Below are positions 1-5,333 of a stretch of DNA of 5,333 nucleotides, one piece after another (position 1 is the first letter of the stretch; every line of letters begins with the position of its first letter). This DNA comes from Synergistales bacterium Syner_01. GTDB lineage: Bacteria > Synergistota > Synergistia > Synergistales > Aminobacteriaceae. A program made the translations under genes and the position numbers. The stretch lies in contig LVBO01000262.1 of the NCBI GenBank assembly GCA_001604435.1, forward strand, positions 1 through 5,333. The letters are read 5' to 3'. The notes beneath the pieces are model-generated. The model did no database searches. It saw only the letters and a list, made by a program, of their open reading frames with translations, and was not told the origin of the DNA.

Positions 1-849
1 GCGCTGCACTATCCGTTTCCTCTCGGTGTGACGACGATCGGAAGAGTGATGACGCCGGGGAGAGGCAAGCCCATGATTATCGCCTCCTCCACGGGGACTT
101 CCGCAACGGGCAGGGTCGAAGCTATGGTACGCAATGCGCTCTACGGCGTCGCCACGGCAAAGGCATTGGGGATCGAAAACCCTTCGGTCGGCATTCTCAA
201 CGTCGACGGAGCGCAGATCGTGCATAAAGCTCTGAGCAGGTTGAAAGATAAGGGGTACTCCCTCTCCTTCGGCGCAAGCGTCCGGAAAGACGGCGGCGCC
301 GTACTCCGGGGGAATGACATCCTCGCCGGAGCGGTGGACGTATGCGTTACGGATACGCTCACGGGCAACGTGCTGATGAAGATGTTCTCCTCCTTTACCA
401 CGGGCGGATCGTATGAATCGCTCGGTTGGGGGTACGGTCCTTCTGTCGGCGAAGGCTGGACCAGGGTCGTTTCAATAATTTCACGTGCTTCCGGAGCTCC
501 CGTTATTGCCGGAGCTCTCGAATATACTGCCAAAGTCGTTTCCGGCAGACTGCCGGAAAAAGCGGCGGCCGAGCTGGCCGCGGCAAAAAAAGCCGGATTC
601 GCGGAGATACTTGAGACCCTTGCGCCGAAAGCCGCAAGCGCCGAAACAGTCTCGGCTCCGCCTTCCGAGCCCACCGATGAAGAGGTCCACGGGGTGGATG
701 TTCTCACCATTGAAGACGGCGTCAAGGCCCTTTGGAAAGAGGGAATATACGCGGAGTCTTCGATGGGGTGTACCGGTCCGGTCATTAAAGTTGCCGCGAA
801 ACATCTTAAAAAAGCGGAGGATATTCTTCGAAGTAACGGCTATATATAA
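1..849 (+). CDS. grdD: Glycine/sarcosine/betaine reductase complex component C subunit alpha (GrdD), 5' end missing
   Basis: Part of protein C, the cytoplasmic component of the selenium-dependent glycine reductase system that releases acetyl phosphate, giving ATP in Stickland fermentation. The frame is open from base 1 and already encodes conserved family sequence before the GTG at 28, so that GTG is internal. The visible 282 codons lack roughly the first 100 residues. The main part is PlsX-like: SSTGTSATG (visible residues 29-37), VGILNVDGA, GGAVLRGND, VTDTLTGN (116-123), then a Gly/Tyr-rich TTGGSYESLGWGYGP (133-147). An Ala/Pro/Glu-rich linker (about 190-232) leads to a C-terminal segment with KALWKEGIYAE and SMGCTGP. 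Its Cys (visible residue 257, bases 769-771) is the likely counterpart of Cys359 of Eubacterium acidaminophilum GrdD, the thiol reported to form acetyl phosphate. Followed directly by a strong terminator, so it is the last gene of its unit; the other grd genes should lie to the left. PlsX itself lacks this C-terminal Cys segment, which makes GrdD the better call. Confidence 0.95.
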   Translation, partial: ALHYPFPLGVTTIGRVMTPGRGKPMIIASSTGTSATGRVEAMVRNALYGVATAKALGIENPSVGILNVDGAQIVHKALSRLKDKGYSLSFGASVRKDGGAVLRGNDILAGAVDVCVTDTLTGNVLMKMFSSFTTGGSYESLGWGYGPSVGEGWTRVVSIISRASGAPVIAGALEYTAKVVSGRLPEKAAAELAAAKKAGFAEILETLAPKAASAETVSAPPSEPTDEEVHGVDVLTIEDGVKALWKEGIYAESSMGCTGPVIKVAAKHLKKAEDILRSNGYI

Positions 850-858
850 GATGGGAGG

Positions 859-895
859 GGGAAGAGTGAGATCTCTTCCCTTTTCTATTTTTTTT
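859..895 (+). terminator. Strong intrinsic terminator after grdD
   Basis: Perfect 8-bp stem GGGAAGAG (859-866) with CTCTTCCC (873-880), 6-base loop, followed at once by a T-rich run (881-895) broken only by CTA. It starts 9 bases after the grdD stop codon. It should end the grd transcript and separate it from the symporter. Confidence 0.9.
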
Positions 896-902
896 CGCGC
901 TG

Positions 903-911
903 TGGTATACT
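903..911 (+). promoter_or_regulatory. Candidate extended -10 promoter for the symporter-alr unit
   Basis: TG-G-TATACT fits the extended -10 pattern TGnTATAAT with one mismatch. No good -35 box lies 16-18 bases upstream, where the grdD terminator T tract sits; extended -10 promoters can do without one. Transcription would start near 918 and give a leader of about 170 bases before the symporter. It is the best promoter-like match seen between the terminator and the symporter. Confidence 0.5.
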
Positions 912-953
912 TCTCTTTGAACGCTCGCGGTTATTCTCTCTTTTGTTTCGTGT

Positions 954-964
954 AGGGGGTGGTC
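954..964 (+). promoter_or_regulatory. Extended Shine-Dalgarno sequence for the leader ORF at 966
   Basis: AGGGGGTGGTC can pair along its whole length with the 16S rRNA 3' tail (ideal partner AGGAGGTGATC), using two G-U pairs. The last G of the core lies 6 bases before ATG 966. An SD this complete in an intergenic leader, directly before an ATG, is the main reason to consider the short ORF translated. Confidence 0.5.
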
Positions 965-965
965 A

Positions 966-1070
966 ATGAGCTTTGTTCGTGCGAGGTCCTTTCGGTTTCT
1001 CCAGATCCATCCGGAACACCCCTACAGTTTTTTAGGGGAGGGAGCGCTTTTTCTCAACTCTTTATCATGA
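966..1070 (+). CDS. Possible 34-residue leader peptide upstream of the symporter
   Basis: Short open frame, ATG at 966 and TGA at 1068-1070, ending 19 bases before the symporter start. I do not recognise the product. It starts MSFVRARSFRFLQ and is basic and aromatic in its first half (four Arg, four Phe), with no membrane span, signal peptide or cysteine. There is no run of glycine, alanine or other single codons, so classical amino-acid attenuation is not supported. For translation: a strong, well-spaced SD (954-964), a position in the leader of a transport gene, and a stop codon just before the symporter SD, which suits translational coupling. Against: short length, no known homologue that I can name, and G-rich SD-like runs also occur elsewhere in the leader. 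It may be non-coding leader RNA instead. Confidence 0.35.
   Translation: MSFVRARSFRFLQIHPEHPYSFLGEGALFLNSLS
1019..1038 (+). other. Leader hairpin with C-rich arm able to pair elsewhere
   Basis: CCCCTA (1019-1024) pairs with TAGGGG (1033-1038) around an 8-base loop. The same C-rich arm could instead pair with GTAGGGG (952-958), masking the leader-ORF SD, or with AGGGG (1074-1078), masking the symporter SD. The pairings exclude each other. No U tract follows at once, so this is not a standard terminator. Confidence 0.35.
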
Positions 1071-1071
1071 A

Positions 1072-1080
1072 AAAGGGGGA
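1072..1080 (+). promoter_or_regulatory. Ribosome binding site of the symporter gene
   Basis: AAAGGGGGA lies 9 bases before ATG 1090 and supports that start over the in-frame ATG at 1102, which has no purine-rich site at a suitable distance. It begins directly after the stop codon of the possible leader ORF. Confidence 0.75.
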
Positions 1081-1089
1081 ATTAGCAGC

Positions 1090-2484
1090 ATGGAAAAAGT
1101 AATGGAAATCAACGGTATTATTAATGGAATAGTTTGGGGCCCCTGGATGCTCGCGCTGCTCGTCGGGACCGGCGTGTACCTTACCGTAATTCTTGGAGTT
1201 CCGCAGCTTCGTTACTTCTTCCTGATGTTCAAGGAAGTGTTCGGCGGACTCGGGAAAGCAAAAGAGGGAGAAGGAAGCATCTCTTCGTTCGCAGCCCTCT
1301 CCACGGCGCTCGCCTCCACGATAGGAACAGGAAACATAGCCGGCGTGGCGACCGCGCTTCACCTCGGCGGCCCGGGAGCGCTCTTCTGGATGCTCGTTTC
1401 CGCGGTGTTCGGCATGACGACGAAGATGGCCGAGGTTACGCTGGCCGTTCGTTTCCGTGAGAAGGATGAAGCCGGCAACTGGCGCGGCGGCACCATGTAC
1501 ATCCTCGACAAGGCCGCGAATGCGAAATGGCTCGCGTGGCTCTTCGCCTTCTTCGGATTCTTCGCCTCTTTCGGTATCGGTTGCGCTATTCAGGCCAACT
1601 CCGCCGCAGAGGGATTCAATCTTGGCTTCGGCCTTCCCAACCTGTACTCGGGTATTATCCTTGCCGTGCTGACGGCCCTCGTCATTATCGGCGGACTCAA
1701 GAGAATCGCCGATGTCACCACCTATCTTGTTCCTTTCATGGCTATTTTCTATGTTGTGGGCGGTATCATGGTTGTTGCCACTCACGCTGATCAGATCGGC
1801 GTTGCTTTCTCCAATGCGGTCAGCTACGCGTTCAGCGATCCCATGGCCATGCCGGGCGCTATCGCCGGTTGGACCGTGCGGGCCGCCCTTCAGCGCGGAA
1901 TCGCGAGAGGCGTCTTCTCCAATGAAGCGGGCCTCGGCTCCGCGCCCATGGTGCACGCCACTGCCGTTGTCGATCATCCTGTCCGCCAGGGCATGTACGG
2001 TCTCTTCGAAGTGTTCACCGACACCATCGTGATCTGCACACTCACCGCTCTTGCTATCATGACCAGCGGCGTGCTGACGGCTCAGCCCGGCCTCACCGGC
2101 GCACAGCTCTCCCTTTCGGCTTTCGAGACGGTGCTCGGCGGCACCGGAACGATGATACTTTCCGTCGGCCTCGCTCTTTTCTCCTTCTCCACAATCCTTG
2201 GCTGGTACTGGTACAGCGAGACCTGCGGCGCCTACATCTTCGGTACCTGGATCGCTCCTGTCCTCAAAGTCCTCTGGGTTGCCGTTCTTGTGCTCGGAGC
2301 CGCGGGCGGCGTCTTCCTTGGAGACAAGTACGGCTTCCTTGCGAATCTTTGGGACCTTTCCGATACGCTCAACGGTCTCATGGCGGTTCCCAACCTTGTG
2401 GCGCTGCTGATCCTCTCCGGAGAACTGAGACGGCTCGTTGCCGACTTCGACAAGAAGCGCCGCGACGGAGAACTGAAGATCTAA
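1090..2484 (+). CDS. Sodium:alanine/glycine symporter, AGCS family
   Basis: Inner-membrane carrier of the alanine or glycine:cation symporter family (TC 2.A.25, Na_Ala_symp), which takes up alanine and/or glycine, usually with Na+. It has 464 residues, normal for the family, and about ten to eleven hydrophobic segments, for example near 17-38, 94-118, 145-168, 186-203, 209-230, 305-328, 354-381 and 391-412. Family motifs in order: STALASTIGTGNIAGVATA (71-89), GGPGALFWM (93-101), KMAE (112-115), GGTMY (133-137), RGIARGVFSNEAGLGSAP (269-286), HPVRQG (296-301), DTIVICT (311-317) and TILGWYWYSE (378-387). The C-terminus is short, charged and presumably cytoplasmic. It lies between grdD and alr: glycine could feed glycine reductase, and characterised relatives accept L-alanine, D-alanine and glycine, so exact substrate cannot be read from sequence. 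Probably the first gene of a two-gene unit with alr. Its long leader may carry control elements. No frameshift or truncation seen. Confidence 0.95.
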   Translation: MEKVMEINGIINGIVWGPWMLALLVGTGVYLTVILGVPQLRYFFLMFKEVFGGLGKAKEGEGSISSFAALSTALASTIGTGNIAGVATALHLGGPGALFWMLVSAVFGMTTKMAEVTLAVRFREKDEAGNWRGGTMYILDKAANAKWLAWLFAFFGFFASFGIGCAIQANSAAEGFNLGFGLPNLYSGIILAVLTALVIIGGLKRIADVTTYLVPFMAIFYVVGGIMVVATHADQIGVAFSNAVSYAFSDPMAMPGAIAGWTVRAALQRGIARGVFSNEAGLGSAPMVHATAVVDHPVRQGMYGLFEVFTDTIVICTLTALAIMTSGVLTAQPGLTGAQLSLSAFETVLGGTGTMILSVGLALFSFSTILGWYWYSETCGAYIFGTWIAPVLKVLWVAVLVLGAAGGVFLGDKYGFLANLWDLSDTLNGLMAVPNLVALLILSGELRRLVADFDKKRRDGELKI

Positions 2485-2511
2485 GAGTTTTGATCCACGG
2501 GAAATTACAGA

Positions 2512-2540
2512 AAGGGGCGGCGTGCCGCCCCTTCATTTGT
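2512..2540 (+). terminator. GC-rich intercistronic hairpin, weak or partial terminator
   Basis: A perfect 9-bp stem, AAGGGGCGG (2512-2520) with CCGCCCCTT (2525-2533), closed by a CGTG tetraloop. The following CATTTGTT is T-rich but interrupted, so termination is probably incomplete. It lies between the symporter stop and the alr SD. No convincing promoter is visible between them, so I read it as lowering alr expression or stabilising the upstream mRNA 3' end rather than fully separating the genes. Confidence 0.6.
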
Positions 2541-2543
2541 TGG

Positions 2544-2550
2544 AAAGGAG
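2544..2550 (+). promoter_or_regulatory. Ribosome binding site that sets the alr start
   Basis: AAAGGAG ends 10 bases before ATG 2561. The longer in-frame start at 2522 lies inside the loop and arm of the hairpin and has no SD. The in-frame ATG at 2579 is too far from this site. Start 2561 is therefore preferred. Confidence 0.8.
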
Positions 2551-2560
2551 ACGGAACTCT

Positions 2561-3673
2561 ATGCACCGCGCGACTCGAATGGAAGTGCATCTTGAAAACC
2601 TAAAGGCGAATTTTAGGGCAATTCGCCGCCATGTCGGCGCCGGTCCCGAGATCTTCAGCGTCGTCAAGGCGGACGCCTACGGCCATGGCGCTGTTCCCGC
2701 CTGCAAGGCGCTTGTGGAGGCAGGCTGTCGCCGTTTCGCGGTGGCCATTCCCGATGAGGCATTGGAGCTTCGGGAAGCCGGAATCGACGCCCCGATACTT
2801 GTTCTCGGGCCGACTCCTGAACGTTCCGCGAAGGAATACGTCCGCGAGGATATCACAGCGACCCTGACGGATCTCTCTTTCGCCAGGGCGCTTGGAGCGG
2901 AAGCCGTCCGGCAGGAGAAGCAAGCTGGAATCCACGTAAAAGTGGACAGCGGTATGGGAAGGATTGGTTTTCTGCCTCAAGATATCCCGGCCGTACTCGA
3001 CGAGCTGCTCACAATTCCCGGTATAAAGATAGAGGGGATGTTTACCCACTTCGCCGTTGCCGACGAGCAGAGACTCGACTACACCGACTATCAGTTCGGA
3101 GGGCTTCAGGAAGCGCTCGACGCGGCCGCAAAGCGGGGAATCCGCCTTTCTCTGCGGCATGCGTGCAACAGCGCAGGTATTCTTGCCTGCCCGGACAAGT
3201 ATCTCGACGCGGTTCGTCCGGGAGTCATTCTCTACGGCATGTGGCCGTCGGGAGAGTGTCCGCGGCCGATCGAGCTGAAACCAACCTTCGAGGTGAAGAC
3301 GGAGGTGGCGTTCGTCAAGGAGCTTCCGCCGCGCAGCGGCGTCGGCTACGGCCTCCGTTACATGACGAGGGGAGTCGAGGAAATAGCGGTGCTTCCCGTA
3401 GGCTACGCCGACGGCTATTCGCGGGCGCTCTCCATGAAAATCCCTGTACTTATACGCGGGAAGCGCGTTCCGCTGTGCGGTAATATCTGTATGGACCAGA
3501 CCATGGTCAACGTCACCGGCATGGGCGTCTCCGAAGGGGACGAGGTCGTTCTGCTCGGTCGCCAGGGCGATGAAACGATCACGCCGGAGGAGATGGCGGC
3601 CGCCAGAAATACCATCAACTACGAGATACCGATTATTTTCCTGAAGCGAGTTCCCAGGGTCTACGTTTCCTGA
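2561..3673 (+). CDS. alr: Alanine racemase (PLP-dependent)
   Basis: Interconverts L- and D-alanine in the cytoplasm, supplying D-alanine for peptidoglycan; it can also bring D-alanine into catabolism. From the SD-supported ATG it has 370 residues, typical for Alr. The N-terminal TIM-barrel carries the PLP lysine K36 in VVKADAYGHG, with Y40 as likely phosphate ligand, and KVDSGMGRIGF (127-137), whose K127 matches the lysine carbamylated in the Geobacillus enzyme. R219 in DAVRPGVILYG is the arginine facing the pyridine nitrogen. The C-terminal beta domain has the second catalytic base Y263 in GVGYGLRY, the substrate-contact CMDQ (310-313) and Y354 in NTINYEIP. Spacing follows the Geobacillus enzyme closely and no key residue is missing. 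It lies 76 bases after the symporter on the same strand, probably co-transcribed through a leaky hairpin, and is followed by a terminator-like region. Confidence 0.97.
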   Translation: MHRATRMEVHLENLKANFRAIRRHVGAGPEIFSVVKADAYGHGAVPACKALVEAGCRRFAVAIPDEALELREAGIDAPILVLGPTPERSAKEYVREDITATLTDLSFARALGAEAVRQEKQAGIHVKVDSGMGRIGFLPQDIPAVLDELLTIPGIKIEGMFTHFAVADEQRLDYTDYQFGGLQEALDAAAKRGIRLSLRHACNSAGILACPDKYLDAVRPGVILYGMWPSGECPRPIELKPTFEVKTEVAFVKELPPRSGVGYGLRYMTRGVEEIAVLPVGYADGYSRALSMKIPVLIRGKRVPLCGNICMDQTMVNVTGMGVSEGDEVVLLGRQGDETITPEEMAAARNTINYEIPIIFLKRVPRVYVS

Positions 3674-3681
3674 CAAGAGAA

Positions 3682-3726
3682 GGGGGCGCTTCCGGGCGGA
3701 ATCGTCCCCGGTTCCACTTTTCTTTT
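3682..3726 (+). terminator. Intrinsic terminator region after alr with two competing hairpins
   Basis: Fold A: GGAATCG (3698-3704) with CGGTTCC (3709-3715), 7 bp with one G-U pair and a 4-base loop, followed by ACTTTTCTTTT (3716-3726); this is the terminator-type geometry. Fold B: GGGGGCG plus TTCC (3682-3693) with GGAA plus CGTCCCC (3698-3709), about 11 bp with one mismatch and one G-U, loop GGGC, ending 8 bases before the T run. The folds share 3698-3709 and cannot coexist. Either would plausibly close the symporter-alr unit. Confidence 0.65.
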
Positions 3727-3770
3727 GAAAAACGCTCGCTTCCGCCTTCCATTTTTCACCTCTTTTTTCT

Positions 3771-3807
3771 CTTCTTGAGTATAATTGTCCTGTCACAACT
3801 CAAGGAG
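3771..3807 (+). repeat. Inverted repeat spanning the transketolase promoter and SD
   Basis: CTTCTTGAGT (3771-3780) faces ACTCAAGGAG (3798-3807), with nine of ten positions complementary and the tenth a G-T pair; the inner 7 bases match perfectly. The spacer is 17 bases. The left arm ends on the first base of the -10 box and the right arm overlaps the Shine-Dalgarno sequence. It could be an operator or, in longer transcripts, an SD-masking hairpin. Confidence 0.5.
3780..3785 (+). promoter_or_regulatory. Consensus -10 box of the transketolase promoter
   Basis: Perfect TATAAT. No clear TTGACA-like box is found 16-18 bases upstream, where the DNA is pyrimidine-rich (CACCTC, TCACCT). Transcription would begin near 3791-3793 and leave a short 5' UTR of about 25 bases. 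Its position just after the alr terminator region supports a separate transcription unit. Confidence 0.65.
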
Positions 3808-3813
3808 GCGATC
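3802..3813 (+). promoter_or_regulatory. Near-ideal Shine-Dalgarno sequence of the transketolase gene
   Basis: AAGGAGGCGATC differs at one base from AAGGAGGTGATC, the full complement of the 16S tail. The AAGGAGG core ends 8 bases before ATG 3817 and fixes that start. A site this strong suggests high translation when it is not masked. Confidence 0.85.
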
Positions 3814-3816
3814 TCT

Positions 3817-5333
3817 ATGAAAACGATTCTTCCATCTCTGAGGAACTTCCCCGTGGAGGAACTCACCGACTCAATGGTCCATTCGCTTGAAGAGGCTGCG
3901 GCGAAGTGCCGAATCAATGCCGTTACTATGGTGACGCTGCCGAACAGCGGGCACCCTGCGGGCTCTCTCTCCAGCATGGAAATGTACCTCGCGGTGTACG
4001 GCGTCGCCGACAGCACGCCGGAAAACTGCTCCTCTTTCGACCGTGATTACGTCGCCATAAGCCACGGCCATACATCTCCCGGAGCCTATGCGGCGCTTTC
4101 GGCGTGGGGTTTTTTCGACTCAATGGACGCGGTGGCGCACTTCCGCCAGTGCGGTTCCCCGTTTCAGGGGCATGTCGAGCGCGACGTTCCCGGAATTGAT
4201 TGGGGGAGCGGCAACCTCGGACAGGGGCTTTCCGCAGGAGTGGGTTTCGCACTCGCACAACGCGCTCGCGGAAACGGAAAGAGAACCTATGTCCTGATGG
4301 GCGACGGAGGGCAGACGAAGGGCCAGAGCGCCGAGGCGCGGCGGATCGCCTCGAAGGAAAAACTGTCGAATATCACGGCGCTGGTGGACTGGAACCGCAT
4401 CCAGATTTCCGGCTCCTTGGAATCCGTAATGCCCGCCGACATCCCCGCTCTCTGGAAAGCCGACGGCTGGAGCGTGCTGGAGTGCGACGGACACTCTTTC
4501 CGCGAACTCTACGCCGCACTGAAAACTGCCTCGGAAAGCGCAGTACCCACAGTCATCCTCTGCCGGACAGTCATGGGGAAGGGTGTGCCCTTCATGGAGA
4601 ACTCCCCCGAGTTCCACGGGAAAGCGCCTCTCGACGATCTCTATGTCCAGGCTATGAAAGATCTCGGAGGCGAACCCTCGCTTCTCGAGGAAGCCCGGAA
4701 CAAGAGAACATCCGCTCAGCTGCCTGCAGGGAGGCACATTACGGTTTTCTCCTCCGGTCTTGATACGGGCGTACCGCGCATCTATACCCCCGACGCGAAA
4801 AAGACCGACAACCGCTCCGCATTCGGCTCCGCGCTCGCCGATATCGGAAAGCTGAACTTCAAAAAGGAAGGCTGCACGCCGCTTCTCGTCTTCGACTGCG
4901 ACCTTGCGGGGTCGGTAAAAACCGGAGAATTCGCCTCCCTCTGCCCGGAATGGTTCGTTCAGACGGGCATCCAGGAACACGCCACGGCAACGGTCGCGGG
5001 AGCGGCATCGACAGCCGGAGTTGCCGCGCTGTGGGCCGATTTCGGCGTCTTCGGCCTTTCCGAGACCTACAACCAGCAGCGCCTCAACGACATCAACAAG
5101 GCGAATCTGAAGACAGTGCTCACACACGTCGGGCTCGACGTCGGCGAAGACGGCATGACGCACCAGGCGATCGATTACGTGGGGCTTCTCCGGAACACCT
5201 TCGGCTGGAAGCTCGCGGTTCCGTGCGATCCGAACCAGACCGACCGCGCGACACGCTGGGCGATCGGCGAACCGGGGTGCGTCTGCCTCGCCATGGGGCG
5301 AAGCAGGCTCGATGTCCTGACGAACGCCAAGGG
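3817..5333 (+). CDS. tkt: Transketolase, single-chain (fused) type with divergent cofactor motif, 3' end missing
   Basis: ThDP- and Mg-dependent transfer of two-carbon ketol units between sugar phosphates, in the cytoplasm (non-oxidative pentose phosphate pathway). 505 codons are visible; family members have about 630-680, so the C-terminal domain is cut by the window edge. First domain: H46 in NSGHPAG, H85 in ISHGHTS, H119 in QGHVE, GSGNLGQG (130-137), the GDG...N ThDP motif (D163, N193 exactly 30 apart, I195) and H267. Second domain: R333, DCDLAGS (360-366), catalytic E387 in TGIQEHA, H437, D445 and H449 in GEDGMTHQ, and R495. Their spacing closely follows yeast transketolase. Odd point: K168 stands where yeast has Glu162, while the partner glutamate is kept as E173. 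DXP synthase is unlikely, since its motifs are absent and the transketolase histidines are present. The overall sequence is divergent, so its true donor or acceptor sugar is uncertain. It has its own promoter and a strong SD. Confidence 0.88.
   Translation, partial: MKTILPSLRNFPVEELTDSMVHSLEEAAAKCRINAVTMVTLPNSGHPAGSLSSMEMYLAVYGVADSTPENCSSFDRDYVAISHGHTSPGAYAALSAWGFFDSMDAVAHFRQCGSPFQGHVERDVPGIDWGSGNLGQGLSAGVGFALAQRARGNGKRTYVLMGDGGQTKGQSAEARRIASKEKLSNITALVDWNRIQISGSLESVMPADIPALWKADGWSVLECDGHSFRELYAALKTASESAVPTVILCRTVMGKGVPFMENSPEFHGKAPLDDLYVQAMKDLGGEPSLLEEARNKRTSAQLPAGRHITVFSSGLDTGVPRIYTPDAKKTDNRSAFGSALADIGKLNFKKEGCTPLLVFDCDLAGSVKTGEFASLCPEWFVQTGIQEHATATVAGAASTAGVAALWADFGVFGLSETYNQQRLNDINKANLKTVLTHVGLDVGEDGMTHQAIDYVGLLRNTFGWKLAVPCDPNQTDRATRWAIGEPGCVCLAMGRSRLDVLTNAK

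Noticed and set aside
28..30. GTG as the start of grdD
   Set aside because: The frame is open through base 1 and the residues before the GTG fit the conserved GrdD sequence. No SD precedes it.
920..928. AACGCTCGC shared by the symporter leader and the alr-transketolase gap (also 3731-3739), each preceded by TTTGAA
   Set aside because: Only nine bases match exactly, at different positions relative to the promoters, and 9-base matches are expected by chance in a window of this size.
896..1089. Glycine riboswitch upstream of the AGCS symporter
   Set aside because: Such riboswitches are common before this family, so I looked for the conserved aptamer core elements in tandem or single form. None is recognisable in the leader.
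2522..2524. ATG at 2522 as the alr start
   Set aside because: It sits within the GC-rich hairpin without an SD and would add 13 residues untypical of Alr. ATG 2561 has a good SD.
2600..3796. 398-codon open frame on the minus strand across alr
   Set aside because: It lies opposite a clearly conserved alr, resembles no family I know, and long antisense frames are expected opposite genes with strong GC-rich codon bias. The same applies to the minus frames at 1054-1977 and 4120-5163.
3817..5333. DXP synthase or a split transketolase subunit
   Set aside because: Both the cofactor half and the catalytic half are in one frame, and the transketolase-specific histidines (46, 85, 119, 267, 437, 449) are present, while DXP synthase motifs are not.
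1..5333. CRISPR arrays, insertion sequences, tRNA or rRNA genes, defence or phage genes
   Set aside because: No regularly spaced repeats, transposase motifs, terminal inverted repeats or tRNA-like cloverleafs were seen on either strand. Intergenic gaps are short and accounted for.

Overview
The window reads as a compact piece of a moderately GC-rich, anaerobic, amino-acid-fermenting bacterium. The strongest clue is the gene cut by the left edge, the GrdD subunit of the glycine/sarcosine/betaine reductase complex. That selenium-dependent Stickland pathway occurs in Clostridia-type Firmicutes and in Synergistota. The GC-rich codon use and gene style would suit Synergistota, but this is an inference and no taxonomic marker is present. 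All supported genes are on the + strand.

Layout: (1) 1-849, the 3' part of grdD, closed by a strong intrinsic terminator (859-895). (2) 896-1089, a 194-base leader with an extended -10 promoter candidate, a well-placed Shine-Dalgarno sequence, a possible 34-codon leader ORF (966-1070) and C-rich/G-rich segments that could form alternative pairings. (3) 1090-2484, an AGCS-family sodium:alanine/glycine symporter. (4) A 76-base gap with a GC-rich, terminator-like hairpin that has a poor U tract. (5) 2561-3673, a complete alanine racemase (alr). (6) 3674-3816, two mutually exclusive hairpins, the better-placed one ending in a T-rich tract, then a TATAAT promoter inside an inverted repeat that reaches the next Shine-Dalgarno sequence. 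(7) 3817 to the right edge, the first 505 codons of a full-length (fused) transketolase with nearly all classical catalytic residues but a Glu-to-Lys change in the cofactor-domain glutamate pair.

How the genes fit together: glycine reductase turns glycine into acetyl phosphate, hence ATP. The AGCS carrier next door could import glycine and L- or D-alanine with Na+. Alr interconverts the alanine enantiomers for the cell wall, or lets imported D-alanine enter catabolism. The symporter and alr are probably co-transcribed, while grdD and the transketolase appear to be separate transcription units. The functional link is inferred from adjacency. Nothing in the window is a clearly new system; the most unusual items are the symporter leader, the promoter/SD inverted repeat and the transketolase substitution.
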